This document shows, piece by piece, positions 16,316 through 24,936 of a DNA stretch of 42,484 nucleotides; positions within the stretch are counted from its first letter, which is position 1, and every line of letters begins with the position of its first letter. The notes beneath the pieces are model-generated. The model ran no database searches and was not told where the DNA came from. It saw only the letters and a list, made by a program, of their open reading frames with translations. Source of the stretch: Prochlorococcus sp. AG-363-B11 (GTDB lineage: Bacteria; Cyanobacteriota; Cyanobacteriia; PCC-6307; Cyanobiaceae); NCBI GenBank assembly GCA_003278425.1, contig QCFE01000013.1:1-42484 (forward strand). Direction: 5' to 3'. Made by a program: the position numbers and the translations under genes.

Positions 16316-16720
16316 CTATAGGGTCTTTTTGTCTTCAGTGAAAATCTGATCGTCTTGCTGCTGGAAGTCAGAAGAGACTGACTGCTTTTCATCTTCAATG
16401 ATTTCTTCTTGTTGAGGTTGATCGTCTTGCTGCTGGAAGTCAGAAGAGACTGACTGCTTTTCATTTTCAATGATTTCTTCTTGTTGAGTTGAGAAGCCTT
16501 CTGTAATAGATGAAGAATTACTTTTATCATCATTTTCCAGTGGAATTAATTGTTTTATTAGATCTAATAACTCTCCAAGGCTCTTAAATAAATCTTTTAG
16601 GTTTTCCAGAATTTTCTTCAGGACATTTTTAATGTTTTTAGCACTCTCACTTTTGTTGAAATATAGAACTAAGACCGCCGTTGAAGAAACGAGGAATATG
16701 AAAAGTAATAGACCTAGCAT
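16316..16720 (-). CDS. Membrane-anchored protein with a 24-residue tandem repeat
   Basis: A 134-residue protein: an N-terminal membrane segment (residues 2-20, LGLLLFIFLVSSTAVLVLYF), an amphipathic Lys/Leu-rich helix (about 26-68), and a hydrophilic tail. In the tail a unit containing QQEEIIE, EKQSVSSDF and QQQDDQ occurs twice in a row (about residues 78-125). The DNA repeat has a 72-base period. The tail is acidic and Gln-rich and likely disordered. Function unknown. It could be a peripheral scaffold or envelope protein, but nothing proves it. Confidence 0.55.
   Translation of the reverse strand: MLGLLLFIFLVSSTAVLVLYFNKSESAKNIKNVLKKILENLKDLFKSLGELLDLIKQLIPLENDDKSNSSSITEGFSTQQEEIIENEKQSVSSDFQQQDDQPQQEEIIEDEKQSVSSDFQQQDDQIFTEDKKTL
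16348..16491. repeat. Two near-identical 72-base tandem repeats inside a coding region
   Basis: Copies begin at 16348 and 16420 with GATCGTCTTGCTGCTGGAAG and differ by about one base over their length. The period is a multiple of three, so copy number can change without breaking the frame. The near identity points to a recent duplication. Confidence 0.85.
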
Positions 16721-17234
16721 TTCTTAATAAATATTTTCCTAAAGATCACGTGTAATCTCTTTTTTATCAAGTGGTTAGCAACACCCTTTAAAGATAGAAT
16801 TTCATGGAGATTGAGAAATCAGAGAAATTTTAGAAGAAAATACACTTTCGAGTTTTTTTATTAGGTAATTAGCTAAAGACTTAGGTTTACACTTCGACAC
16901 TCTTTAGTTGATGAAAGCATCTCCCTTGGGTATTGAGATCAAAGGGAACGTAAAAATAGAAATCAAATTAGAGAATCCTAGGAAAAAAATACCTGCATCT
17001 GCCTATAAAGACTTAGAGAGATCCTTTTTTTGAGAATATGACTGAATGTTTAGTAATGATTTTTTTAACAGGTGCTTTTGAACTTCCCTTCTAGGAGGCC
17101 TGAATTATTTTATATAAGACCAACTTTATAAAAACCTGATTTCAATAAAAAAAATGGCAGAATTTGTGAAATAACAAACCTTCTTAGATTTTTTGCCACA
17201 ATCAATGCTATTTCTACTTTAACTGGATTAAACA
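16721..17234. other. Gap of about 510 bases with one weak small frame
   Basis: The only candidate is a 40-codon plus-strand frame at 16911-17033 (begins MKASPLGIEIKG, basic and hydrophilic) without a clear ribosome site. I leave it as a possibility, not a call. No RNA or repeat was recognised. Confidence 0.3.
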
Positions 17235-17417
17235 ATGACTCCTCAAGAACCACCAAATACTGAGAACAATGAACCTAAGTGGGATTACACTTCCTCTAGG
17301 CAAAATTTCGTTACTGGAGCCCTAGTCGTAGGAGGTAATCTCCTTGTGGTATTGACCTACGTACTTTACAGAACAGTTCCTGCAGTACATCAGTTCATAT
17401 CAGGGAAACCTATGTGA
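17235..17417 (+). CDS. 60-residue single-pass membrane protein
   Basis: Starts MTPQEPPNTENNEP, a polar, acidic N-terminus of about 25 residues. One membrane segment follows (about 27-47, TGALVVGGNLLVVLTYVLY), then a short tail (RTVPAVHQFISGKPM). This is the layout of many small thylakoid-associated subunits in cyanobacteria, but I do not recognise it as any named one. Confidence 0.5.
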   Translation: MTPQEPPNTENNEPKWDYTSSRQNFVTGALVVGGNLLVVLTYVLYRTVPAVHQFISGKPM

Positions 17418-17598
17418 AATTAATTTTAATTTCGCCCATACTGGTTAACAGAACAATAATCCAAAGTAAAGATGAGACTTAATAATTTTTCTTAGAAAAT
17501 TTGTATTTAAGGAAAATAAATCATAGAATCCTAAACAAAGAAACTTTTTAAAGTATAATTGCTTAATTAAAGAATCATATTTTTGGTGAACGAATTTT

Positions 17599-18378
17599 TT
17601 AGGGCATAGTCAAGACACTCTTGCTTATTAGAGATAAACCAATAATTATAGAAATAAAATCAAAGTATCTCTTGACTACTTCTTCACCTTTACTAATACC
17701 AAAAGAAGCCCCTAAGTACCCTCCTGTTATTGAACCTAAGATTAAGATTGGGATCCATGACCATTGTACTTCATTATTTAATGCAAGTATAATTGCCCCA
17801 GTACTGTTCCAGCCTATCCCAACCAATATTAAGGTATGAGCCACTGCAGATAAGTAAGACATCCCAAACCATTTTACTAACCATAGAGTTACAAATAATC
17901 CTGTGCCAGAAGAAAGCCATCCATTCAAAATAGCAATAAGGAATAAAATAAAATAGCCAATAATCATATGCCTTAAATCAAGAACTCTTGGATTTTTTAC
18001 GGTATAGGATCTTTTTAATCTAGAAGAGTAAATTCCTAGTAAAAGTGTTAGAATTCCCAGAATAAATGTTGTATATTGATCTGGTAGGAAGAGTACTAAC
18101 TTTGCACCAAAAATAACTCCAGGTATGCCAAATAGTATTATCATTTTTGAGAGATTAACTTTAAGAGTTTTTTCCCTCTTATGCCTAATAGAAGCACCAA
18201 CTCCTAGTGCAATACTTGCTATCTTATGAGTAGCTAGAGCCTTTGAGAATGGCAGGCCTAGAAAAATTAAAGCAGGCAATTGAATCAAACCTGCTCCACC
18301 TCCAGTAAATGCCGATAAGAAGTTAGATAATACAGAAATCAATGCTATTAGAAACTGCTTTGAAAACTCTTCTGCCAT
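17599..18378 (-). CDS. TauE/SafE-family membrane permease
   Basis: A 259-residue, strongly hydrophobic protein with about eight membrane segments in two halves. Each half starts with a glycine-rich loop, as in the TauE/SafE (DUF81) family: AFTGGGAGLIQLPALIFLGLP (about 24-44, written in two parts AFTGGGAGLIQ and LPALIFLGLP) and LNGWLSSGTGLFVTLWL (about 161-177). Members export sulfite, sulfonates or other organic anions. The substrate here cannot be read from the sequence. No sulfur-metabolism gene is adjacent. Confidence 0.82.
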   Translation of the reverse strand: MAEEFSKQFLIALISVLSNFLSAFTGGGAGLIQLPALIFLGLPFSKALATHKIASIALGVGASIRHKREKTLKVNLSKMIILFGIPGVIFGAKLVLFLPDQYTTFILGILTLLLGIYSSRLKRSYTVKNPRVLDLRHMIIGYFILFLIAILNGWLSSGTGLFVTLWLVKWFGMSYLSAVAHTLILVGIGWNSTGAIILALNNEVQWSWIPILILGSITGGYLGASFGISKGEEVVKRYFDFISIIIGLSLISKSVLTMP

Positions 18379-18582
18379 ACTTCTATAACTTGATTTCCTC
18401 TAAAAATCTAATTTATCTCAGGCAAGTATTAAACTTTCTATTGTAATTACATTTTTTAAAGAAGAGTTAGATGAATTTTCATGGTTTTTCGTCAATCGAC
18501 ATTATTAACTTTACTATTTTGTCAGGAAACAGCAATTTTATAGGTTAGGAACTGTTAGAGGAATTTGTCAATATGATTTTCT

Positions 18583-19149
18583 ATGGAATACTATTCATAT
18601 ATTTATTTTCTGAATATGGCATTCTTATACAAAATTAAGGAAAAATTTAAAAAAGCACTTCGAAAAATTCTAAAGTTTCGGATTAGCAAAGATAGCTATT
18701 TGTTTACTAGATCTATTACATCTAGCCAGATCTATTGCCAATGGGAGTTAAGTAAGAAGCATAAAAAGCAATTTCTTAGCAATAAAGATCATTACTTATC
18801 GATAAGAATTTATGATATTACAAATTCTAAGTCTAATGATTATAAAACTTGTATTATGAAAGAAGTAAAAGTAAATAAACATTCAAAAGATTTCACCTTA
18901 AATACACTAGTCTCTAATGGGATTTTGTTGTTAGAGGTTGGTTACAGAGAACCCTATGGAAAATGGTTTTTATTGGCTTCTTCATTAGTGACTTTAGGAT
19001 CAAGAACAAATCCAAGTTCTTACCTAGATGATTCATGGTTTTATTTACCACAAGGTTCTATTCAAATTGATAATGATAGTGTCCATGATAAAGTATATCA
19101 ATTAGCAAAGTCTGGCTTTGATGGTGGCTCCGAAGTTATCAATAAATAA
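18583..19149 (+). CDS. DUF4912-domain protein
   Basis: A 188-residue protein. Residues 12-35 are basic (KIKEKFKKALRK). The body matches the DUF4912 pattern: IYCQWELS (about 50-57), LSIRIYDITN (about 72-81), LEVGYREPYGKWFLLASS (about 126-143). DUF4912 resembles carbohydrate-binding modules, but ligands are unproven. The second Met (residue 12, at 18616) could be the true start since no ribosome site distinguishes them. It ends in a hydrophilic tail. Confidence 0.65.
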   Translation: MEYYSYIYFLNMAFLYKIKEKFKKALRKILKFRISKDSYLFTRSITSSQIYCQWELSKKHKKQFLSNKDHYLSIRIYDITNSKSNDYKTCIMKEVKVNKHSKDFTLNTLVSNGILLLEVGYREPYGKWFLLASSLVTLGSRTNPSSYLDDSWFYLPQGSIQIDNDSVHDKVYQLAKSGFDGGSEVINK

Positions 19150-19182
19150 TTATAAAATAAGTAATTATCTATATTATTTTTT

Positions 19183-19578
19183 TTAAATTACATCTTTAAG
19201 TGAAAAAATTAGCCAGTCGAGGAATTTAATTGGGTTGAGAACGTACTTAATATCTTTCTCTAAAGTTAGAACTTTGTTATTTGCATAAAAGGATCTATTG
19301 GTAATGAAATTATCACCTATATCAGAATCTATAGATTTTATCTCATCCTTGAAAAACCAAGCACTTTGTCCATTATTTAATTTTATTATTAATCCCATGT
19401 CAGTACCATCAGTTATTTTATAACCTATTACTTCTCCAATAGAGTTTATAGATAAAATATGAGCTAGTTCATCTGAGACTTTGCCATTTATTTTATTAGG
19501 GTCAATTTTTACTAATGACCCTATTTCAGATAGCTGGTTTTCTTTATTTATGACTTTTAATATGTAATAAATTGTCAA
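19183..19578 (-). CDS. DUF2862-domain protein
   Basis: A 131-residue protein. The core GEVIGYKITDGTDMGLIIKL followed by QSAWFFKDEI (about residues 48-80; quoted in parts) is the DUF2862 pattern (GYKxTDG ... WFFxDEL), a small beta-rich domain confined to cyanobacteria. The tail NPIKFLDWLIFSLKD is hydrophobic and Trp-bearing, possibly membrane-associated. Function unknown. It is convergent with the DUF4912 gene. Confidence 0.65.
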   Translation of the reverse strand: MTIYYILKVINKENQLSEIGSLVKIDPNKINGKVSDELAHILSINSIGEVIGYKITDGTDMGLIIKLNNGQSAWFFKDEIKSIDSDIGDNFITNRSFYANNKVLTLEKDIKYVLNPIKFLDWLIFSLKDVI

Positions 19579-19689
19579 TAATATACATTACTTGTTTGAT
19601 CTAGTCAAGTTTCTTCGCTCTATCTTTTTACCGTTATTCAAAAATTAGGAATCTGATCCTTTGTTTTAATTATTTTGCAATTCAATAAT

Positions 19690-19887
19690 TCAATCGCTAT
19701 TACCCTTTTCGCTTTCTTTTTTTAACATCTCGCCTTGGTTAAAATTGTTAGCATTGGTCTTACTAACAATTAGTTTTATACCATTAATTACTATGCGAAG
19801 TACAAGGAAAGCAAAAGCAACTAAACCTCCAGCAACTGCTAATGAAAGGATCTGATTTGGTAGATTGACTTCACTTAGATTTCCCAT
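19690..19887 (-). CDS. 65-residue single-pass membrane protein
   Basis: One hydrophobic helix (about residues 12-40, ILSLAVAGGLVAFAFLVLRIVI) between a short polar start (MGNLSEVNLPNQ) and a Lys/Asn/Glu-rich tail. Family unknown. A 16-bp inverted repeat lies about 55 bases upstream of its start. Confidence 0.5.
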   Translation of the reverse strand: MGNLSEVNLPNQILSLAVAGGLVAFAFLVLRIVINGIKLIVSKTNANNFNQGEMLKKESEKGNSD

Positions 19888-19942
19888 GATAGAAAATATG
19901 AGAGTTTCTAAAATCGTATTATCTAATGTATAGCTTTGTTAT

Positions 19943-19985
19943 ATATCTATAACACTTGTAACTTGTTAGCAAGTGTTATAGATAT
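19943..19985. other. Long perfect inverted repeat, 16 bp per arm
   Basis: ATATCTATAACACTTG (19943-19958) and its exact complement (19970-19985) enclose 11 bases in which TAAC and GTTA extend the stem by four more pairs with one bulged G. The result is a near 20-bp hairpin with a two-base loop. It lies upstream of the 65-residue membrane protein gene and downstream of a DUF3303-like gene, both on the minus strand. There is no T run of terminator type. Confidence 0.75.
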
Positions 19986-20112
19986 CTTAGAACTATGGTA
20001 AATTAATTGGCGAAATACATCGGTTACCTATCTAGATTATTAGTAATTGATAGTTTAAATTTGAATACCATGTTTAAGGCATGACTATTCGTTATGCAGG
20101 ATAAAGCTAACT

Positions 20113-20147
20113 CTTAGCATTGATTAGCATTGAAAATCAATGCTAAG
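20113..20147 (-). terminator. 13-bp hairpin after the DUF3303-like gene
   Basis: CTTAGCATTGATT (20113-20125) and its perfect complement (20135-20147) with a 9-base loop lie 19 bases past the stop of the gene at 20166. It is the probable transcript end of that gene, although the T run is poor on the minus strand. Confidence 0.5.
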
Positions 20148-20165
20148 TATCTTTTGATTAAGAAA

Positions 20166-20486
20166 CTAGAAGCCTTTTTCTTCCATTTCTGCATTGTGTG
20201 ATTTCTGCATCTCAACCATCTCTGCGCATGTAAGAGCTGGCCTATATAGGAACTCGCAGCCGAAGGCAGATCTCCAAAACATAAAGTGTTTAAAAAGAGC
20301 TTTGCTATCAGAAGCTTTGCAAATTATACAAAGTTCACCTGATTCAGGCATATGTAATCTTGCAATTAGTTCAAACCCTTCAAACTTATCCATAGCGGCA
20401 CCATCTTCCATATATTTAATAAATGCTGTATAACCTTCATCTTGTGTCTCGGCTGGGACAGCACATGTGACTACGTAAAACTGCAT
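20166..20486 (-). CDS. DUF3303-like protein
   Basis: A 106-residue soluble protein. It begins MQFYVVTCAVPA, has central strands with ELIARLHMPESGELCIICKA (about 41-60) and ends with FLYRPALTCAEMVEM, in line with DUF3303, a small alpha/beta dimeric-barrel-type family common in cyanobacteria. A second, clearer DUF3303 member lies at 35771-36043. No catalytic residues are known. Confidence 0.6.
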   Translation of the reverse strand: MQFYVVTCAVPAETQDEGYTAFIKYMEDGAAMDKFEGFELIARLHMPESGELCIICKASDSKALFKHFMFWRSAFGCEFLYRPALTCAEMVEMQKSHNAEMEEKGF

Positions 20487-21136
20487 AAAAAAAATAATTT
20501 CTATTTTCTTTTAGACCATTTCATCCTCTAATGCGTAATTGATTAATAAATTATAATACTCTATAGATTAGTATTATCTTTATAGGATTGATTGGGCAAT
20601 TTCTTTGATTCAGTTAGTTTACTAATTGGATGAATAATCCTCCCCTCTATATTACTAAATACGAGTTTAGGAAAGGAATATTTATTTTATTACCTAAGAC
20701 CATTTATTAAACAATAGCTTGTTTGGTTTAGAATCTCTGTTTGAAATAAAAATCAATTTTACCAGTAGAAAATTATTTCTTTAATGAATCTAATTTTGTA
20801 AAAAGCAGGAAGCTTATTATGATTTATAAGTCTTTGCTAAATCTAATCAAACTATTTTAGTATAATAGGAAAAATTGCTGTTATTCATATTATATTATTC
20901 TTGTTGGAAATGATCTTAGTATTTCCGTCAAAATATTTTATAAGATTTACTAATCTTACGATATTAACCCGTCTTTTGTTTTAGAGGTTATTCATGGTCA
21001 TGTAATAAGTTTTAAAAGGTTCCTTTCTTTAGAGAATCAACTAATTGTAAAGACTTTTTTGACTTGTCTTATCTCTGGGTATTTTGATCAGAGAACAAAT
21101 CTTATTTGTCGATCTTATCTCAAAAGTGGTCACAAA
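20487..21136. other. Gap of about 650 bases, no gene seen
   Basis: Very AT-rich, with no frame that combines a start with a protein-like composition on either strand. It ends at the terminator at 21138-21166. I see no tRNA or repeat. Confidence 0.35.
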
Positions 21137-21137
21137 A

Positions 21138-21166
21138 AAAAGGGCTGGCAATAGCCTGACCCTTTT
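21138..21166 (-). terminator. Rho-independent terminator
   Basis: AAAAGGG (21138-21144) pairs with CCCTTTT (21160-21166), with an inner GGC/GCC helix (21147-21149 with 21154-21156). On the minus strand it runs straight into a T tract (complement of 21134-21140). It lies 24 bases past the stop of the 49-residue gene at 21190. Confidence 0.8.
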
Positions 21167-21189
21167 GATTTAAAAAGGAATCTGAAGAT

Positions 21190-21339
21190 CTAGTCCTTTT
21201 TAGCAGGGATGTTTTGCTGATCGTAGTCAGGACCTACTAATACTGCCATTACAGCAAAGAGAGCAATGAAAGCTATACCAAGATAGGCAGCTGATGGGGC
21301 AGGAGTGCTGAGTAGGCCGGCAAATGTAAGAGGAAACAT
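21190..21339 (-). CDS. 49-residue membrane microprotein with its own terminator
   Basis: Starts MFPLTFAGLLSTPAPS; one membrane segment (about residues 18-37, AYLGIAFIALFAVMAVLVGP) and a charged tail (DYDQQNIPAKKD). The strong terminator just downstream shows it ends a transcript. The layout resembles small photosynthetic-complex subunits, but I cannot match it to a named one. Confidence 0.6.
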   Translation of the reverse strand: MFPLTFAGLLSTPAPSAAYLGIAFIALFAVMAVLVGPDYDQQNIPAKKD

Positions 21340-21414
21340 GGCTTTTAGTAAACAGTGTTATTAATACATCAAAACTATCTTTAGGCGCGTTTTTTTATTT
21401 ACATTGTTATGTTT

Positions 21415-21576
21415 TTACTTCTTTTTTGCTTGTGACCAGGTGAGAAACCATTCTGAGCGTTTATCAAGGAGCTTTTCGGGGAGATTGTCTTGAAGTTCTG
21501 AGATGGCTGCCCTCATGTAAGGGTTGTCTTTTTCAAAGTGTTCAAAGAAGTCGATAAGATTTAAATTGTCCTTCAT
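21415..21576 (-). CDS. 53-residue soluble microprotein
   Basis: Starts MKDNLNLIDFFEHFEKDNP; charged, helical, no membrane segment, ending in a basic run (WSQAKKK). The balanced composition, with Trp, Pro and Met in sensible places, suggests a real folded peptide and not a chance frame. It lies 75 bases upstream of the 49-residue gene on the same strand and may share its transcript. Function unknown. Confidence 0.55.
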   Translation of the reverse strand: MKDNLNLIDFFEHFEKDNPYMRAAISELQDNLPEKLLDKRSEWFLTWSQAKKK

Positions 21577-21924
21577 GTTTTATTTCGTAATTTAGTTTCA
21601 TTTTAATTTTTCCAACAACCCTGTCAATAGAGAAGGTTGAATCATTTTTTGAAAATATACTTTGATACTTGATATGTTGAAATAAGTATCTATTAAGATA
21701 TAACTTTAAGGTTTAAGTAAATAGACTATTCTTATTTTGCAAGGCTTTTTTGGCTATTTTTATAACTCTAATATGATATAGTGGCTTTTCTTCTATGAGA
21801 ACTTGCTAAATCTAATATCCTATGTTTAATTCTAGAGTGTGATTTTATGTTAACTCTAAAAACTTCAATTCCTTCTAATAGTTTGACGGCTAATTAACAA
21901 TATTACTTTGTTAAGTGTCTAACT
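21577..21924. other. Gap of about 350 bases, nothing recognised
   Basis: AT-rich spacer between the small minus-strand genes and the 3' end of gpgS. No gene, repeat or convincing terminator was found. Confidence 0.3.
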
Positions 21925-23118
21925 TCATGAATAGGTTATACCAGACTCTGCTAAATCATTTTGAAGATTGCTCTCACATGAAAGGACCCTTGCCCAAGAT
22001 GGGAGTTGTTGTGTCTCAGGAGACTCTAGGAAATTATTTATAGAAGGTCTAAGGATTTTTGAGAATTTCTGAACAGATAACTCTTCTTCATGTCTGTTAT
22101 AAGGAATGTTATTTACTGCAGAATCTAACCCAAATTGTTTTACCCTATCTTGGCCAACTCGTTTATATAGAACTTCTAGGGTGCAGATTTGGGAATCAAT
22201 TAGTGTTTGAGCTTGATGTTCCATTAATCCTCTTAGGACATTAGATAAAATTTCTGTGCACATACGTTGAAGTCCTTCTTTTGGATTTTGCCCAACTTCT
22301 TTATGCTTATGATCAAAAATTCCTAGATCAACTTGGGCAATTCTAGATAGTCTTACATTTCGATAAACTTCTGAAAGAAGACCAATCTCTAATCCCCAGT
22401 CACATGGAATCCTTAAGTTCATACCCAAATCTCTTGTAAAAGCAAATTCCCCAGCTAATGGGTATCTGAAAGCTTGCAAATACTTTATGAATGCACCTTG
22501 ACCAAAGATTTGCTCTAGGGAAGTTAATAATGGCCCAACAAATAACCTTGTTGCTCGGCCTTGAAGCGCATTTGATTCAAGTGATAAGCGACTATAAAAG
22601 GCTTTTACGTATGATATTCCATGAGATGGATCTAAAAGTGGTTGCAACATTCTTGCTGGGTAAGAAAGGTTGAAAGTCCTTATATCTGCGTCAAATAAAG
22701 CAACTACCTCAGAACTTCTTGTTGCAACACCAATCCCTTGCCAAACAGCCCAGCCCTTTCCTGGAGTACCTATTAAATCAAGCCCATTTTTCTGTTGGCT
22801 CTTAAGAACTTCAATTACAGAAGGCCCATTTGTCCATTGAACATGAACTGGGAATGGCATTGAAGAGAAAAAATCCTTTGCTTCTTTGACCTCTTCCGCA
22901 GATTGAGCAGATAGCGCAATTACTAATTCATTAAGACCTTTTAAATTTTTGAGGACCTCTCTGGTTTTAAGTAATGCAGGCCTTTTAAATTCTTCAAAAA
23001 GGCATGGAATCAATATAGCTGTAGGCCTTTTTATTAAACTTGCATTCAAGTTTTCTAGAGAATCTTCCGTGACTCCATATTGATGAATTGTTGTGATCAA
23101 ATCCTGTTTAAAGTCCAT
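21925..23118 (-). CDS. gpgS: Glucosyl-3-phosphoglycerate synthase
   Basis: A 397-residue GT81-type (GT-A fold) glycosyltransferase that joins glucose from an NDP-glucose to 3-phosphoglycerate, giving glucosyl-3-phosphoglycerate. ILIPCLFEEF (35-44) begins the nucleotide-binding fold, TPGKGWAVWQG (118-128) is the conserved donor loop, and DAD (143-145) is the metal-binding DxD. Length is normal. Divergent from it, with 45 bases between starts, are the phosphorylase, phosphatase and glycerate kinase of the same pathway; the short gap implies a shared control region. The product is the precursor of glucosylglycerate, a compatible solute that accumulates in nitrogen-poor marine cyanobacteria. Confidence 0.88.
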   Translation of the reverse strand: MDFKQDLITTIHQYGVTEDSLENLNASLIKRPTAILIPCLFEEFKRPALLKTREVLKNLKGLNELVIALSAQSAEEVKEAKDFFSSMPFPVHVQWTNGPSVIEVLKSQQKNGLDLIGTPGKGWAVWQGIGVATRSSEVVALFDADIRTFNLSYPARMLQPLLDPSHGISYVKAFYSRLSLESNALQGRATRLFVGPLLTSLEQIFGQGAFIKYLQAFRYPLAGEFAFTRDLGMNLRIPCDWGLEIGLLSEVYRNVRLSRIAQVDLGIFDHKHKEVGQNPKEGLQRMCTEILSNVLRGLMEHQAQTLIDSQICTLEVLYKRVGQDRVKQFGLDSAVNNIPYNRHEEELSVQKFSKILRPSINNFLESPETQQLPSWARVLSCESNLQNDLAESGITYS

Positions 23119-23163
23119 TCGGTGATAAGAGCAACAGAATGAGAGAAGTGTTTAGATGATCCT

Positions 23164-24936
23164 GTGCAGAGTATTAATGAATACGAAGTGACAGGTTTTC
23201 AAAGGCAGCTAACGGAACTTAGATGCTTATTAGAGAAAATCTACAAAGACCATTCTCTAGAAGAATTTAATTCTATGTGGTCGCAATTGTTGCAGATTTT
23301 AGATTCAAATAGAATAAATCACTTTTCTGAGCTTAATTCTAGTTTGTCTCAGTGGGATTCTTCAACCGTAGTTTTGATTACATATGCAGATGGAGTTTAC
23401 TCTTCTACTAATCCTACATTCAAGCCACTTGAAGAGCTTATTGATAAGCACTTAGACAACCTGGCTTCAATTATTCACCTCTTGCCATTTTTATGTTCTA
23501 CTAGTGATGGAGGCTTTGCAGTTTCAAGTTATGAGAAAATAGATCCAAGATTTGGTGAATGGGAAGATTTAAAAAGATTATCTAAGAATCATATTTTAAT
23601 GGCAGATTTGGTTTTGAATCATGTTTCAGCTTCTCATGAATGGGTTCAACAGTTCAAGAACTCTAAAGAACCAGGAAAGAAATATATTTTAGCTCCTGTA
23701 AATAATGCTAATTGGGATGATGTTATTAGACCTAGAAATTCATCACTCTTTACAAGTATAGCTACAAAAGAAGGAAAGAAGGATGTTTGGACAACATTTG
23801 GACCTGATCAAATTGATATTAATTGGAGAGAACCTCAGGTATTAATTGAGTTTTTAATATTAATTAATAGATATTGTAATTATGGAATCAGTTGGATTCG
23901 ATTAGATGCAATTGGATTCATTTGGAAAGAGCCCAGAACAACCTGTTTACATTTAAAAGAAGTTCACCTTTTTGTTCAAGCATTAAGGCTATTTCTTCAA
24001 ATGTTAAAAAGCTCATTTGTTTTAATTACAGAAACTAATGTTCCTGAAGAAGAGAATATTTCTTATTTAAAGCCTGGAAATGAGGCCCACTTGGCGTACA
24101 ACTTCCCATTGCCGCCGCTTTTGCTCGAATCAATACTTAGCAACAAGGCAGACTTAATCAATAAATGGCTTTGTTCATGGCCTTCTTTGCCTAATAATAC
24201 AGGATTCTTAAACTTTAGTGCTTCTCATGATGGAATTGGTTTAAGAGCCTTAGAAGGCATAATGGACCCTAACAGGCTACATAATTTATTAATAGCCTGT
24301 GAAAAACGTGGTGGTCTTATTAGTCATAGAAGAATGCCAAATGGTGAAGATAAGCCATATGAGTTGAATATTAGTTGGTGGAGTGCAATGGCTGATACTT
24401 CTGTTAACCCTTCTAACTATCAGTTTGAAAGGTTTATACTTAGCCAACTCTTTATTATGGCCTTAAAAGGAGTACCTGCCTTTTACCTTCCATCATTAAT
24501 GGCTTCTGAAAATGATTTAACTAATTTTGGTAAATCAGGTGAAAGGCGAGATTTAAATCGAGAGAGATTTGATATAAAAAAATTAGAAATTATTTTAAAA
24601 GATCCAACTTCTAATGCTAGTAAGAACCTTCAAAAATTAAAGCATGCAATGGCTACTCGTAAAGAATTGAATGCTTTTCATCCTAATCAAATTATGCAAT
24701 GTCTAAGCGCAGGACGTAGTGATTTTGTTATTATCTGCCGTGGTGAGAATGATGATAGAGTATGGGCGGTGCATAATATGACAAACACTAAACTTAGTAT
24801 GTCTTTTAAAGATGATCTTAAGATGGAAACACAGAAAAAAACATGTTATTTTGATATATTAAATGAAACTAATTATTTAGAAAATAATATAGAAGTCCAA
24901 CCTTATGCTGTTCATTGGCTAATTCCACAAAAATGA
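23164..24936 (+). CDS. GH13 sucrose/glucosylglycerate phosphorylase-like enzyme
   Basis: A 590-residue alpha-amylase-fold enzyme of the sucrose phosphorylase group (GH13_18). The four family regions are present: DLVLNH (148-153), RLDAIGF with nucleophile D248 (246-252), TETN with acid/base E290, and SHDG with D356. Known GH13_18 members split sucrose, or glucosylglycerate in the case of YcjM-type enzymes, with phosphate to glucose-1-phosphate. Its position between gpgS and gpgP/glycerate kinase argues for glucosylglycerate as substrate; this is inference. The start is GTG: no ATG lies between it and the upstream in-frame stop. It overlaps the next gene by the sequence ATGA. Confidence 0.85.
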   Translation: MQSINEYEVTGFQRQLTELRCLLEKIYKDHSLEEFNSMWSQLLQILDSNRINHFSELNSSLSQWDSSTVVLITYADGVYSSTNPTFKPLEELIDKHLDNLASIIHLLPFLCSTSDGGFAVSSYEKIDPRFGEWEDLKRLSKNHILMADLVLNHVSASHEWVQQFKNSKEPGKKYILAPVNNANWDDVIRPRNSSLFTSIATKEGKKDVWTTFGPDQIDINWREPQVLIEFLILINRYCNYGISWIRLDAIGFIWKEPRTTCLHLKEVHLFVQALRLFLQMLKSSFVLITETNVPEEENISYLKPGNEAHLAYNFPLPPLLLESILSNKADLINKWLCSWPSLPNNTGFLNFSASHDGIGLRALEGIMDPNRLHNLLIACEKRGGLISHRRMPNGEDKPYELNISWWSAMADTSVNPSNYQFERFILSQLFIMALKGVPAFYLPSLMASENDLTNFGKSGERRDLNRERFDIKKLEIILKDPTSNASKNLQKLKHAMATRKELNAFHPNQIMQCLSAGRSDFVIICRGENDDRVWAVHNMTNTKLSMSFKDDLKMETQKKTCYFDILNETNYLENNIEVQPYAVHWLIPQK

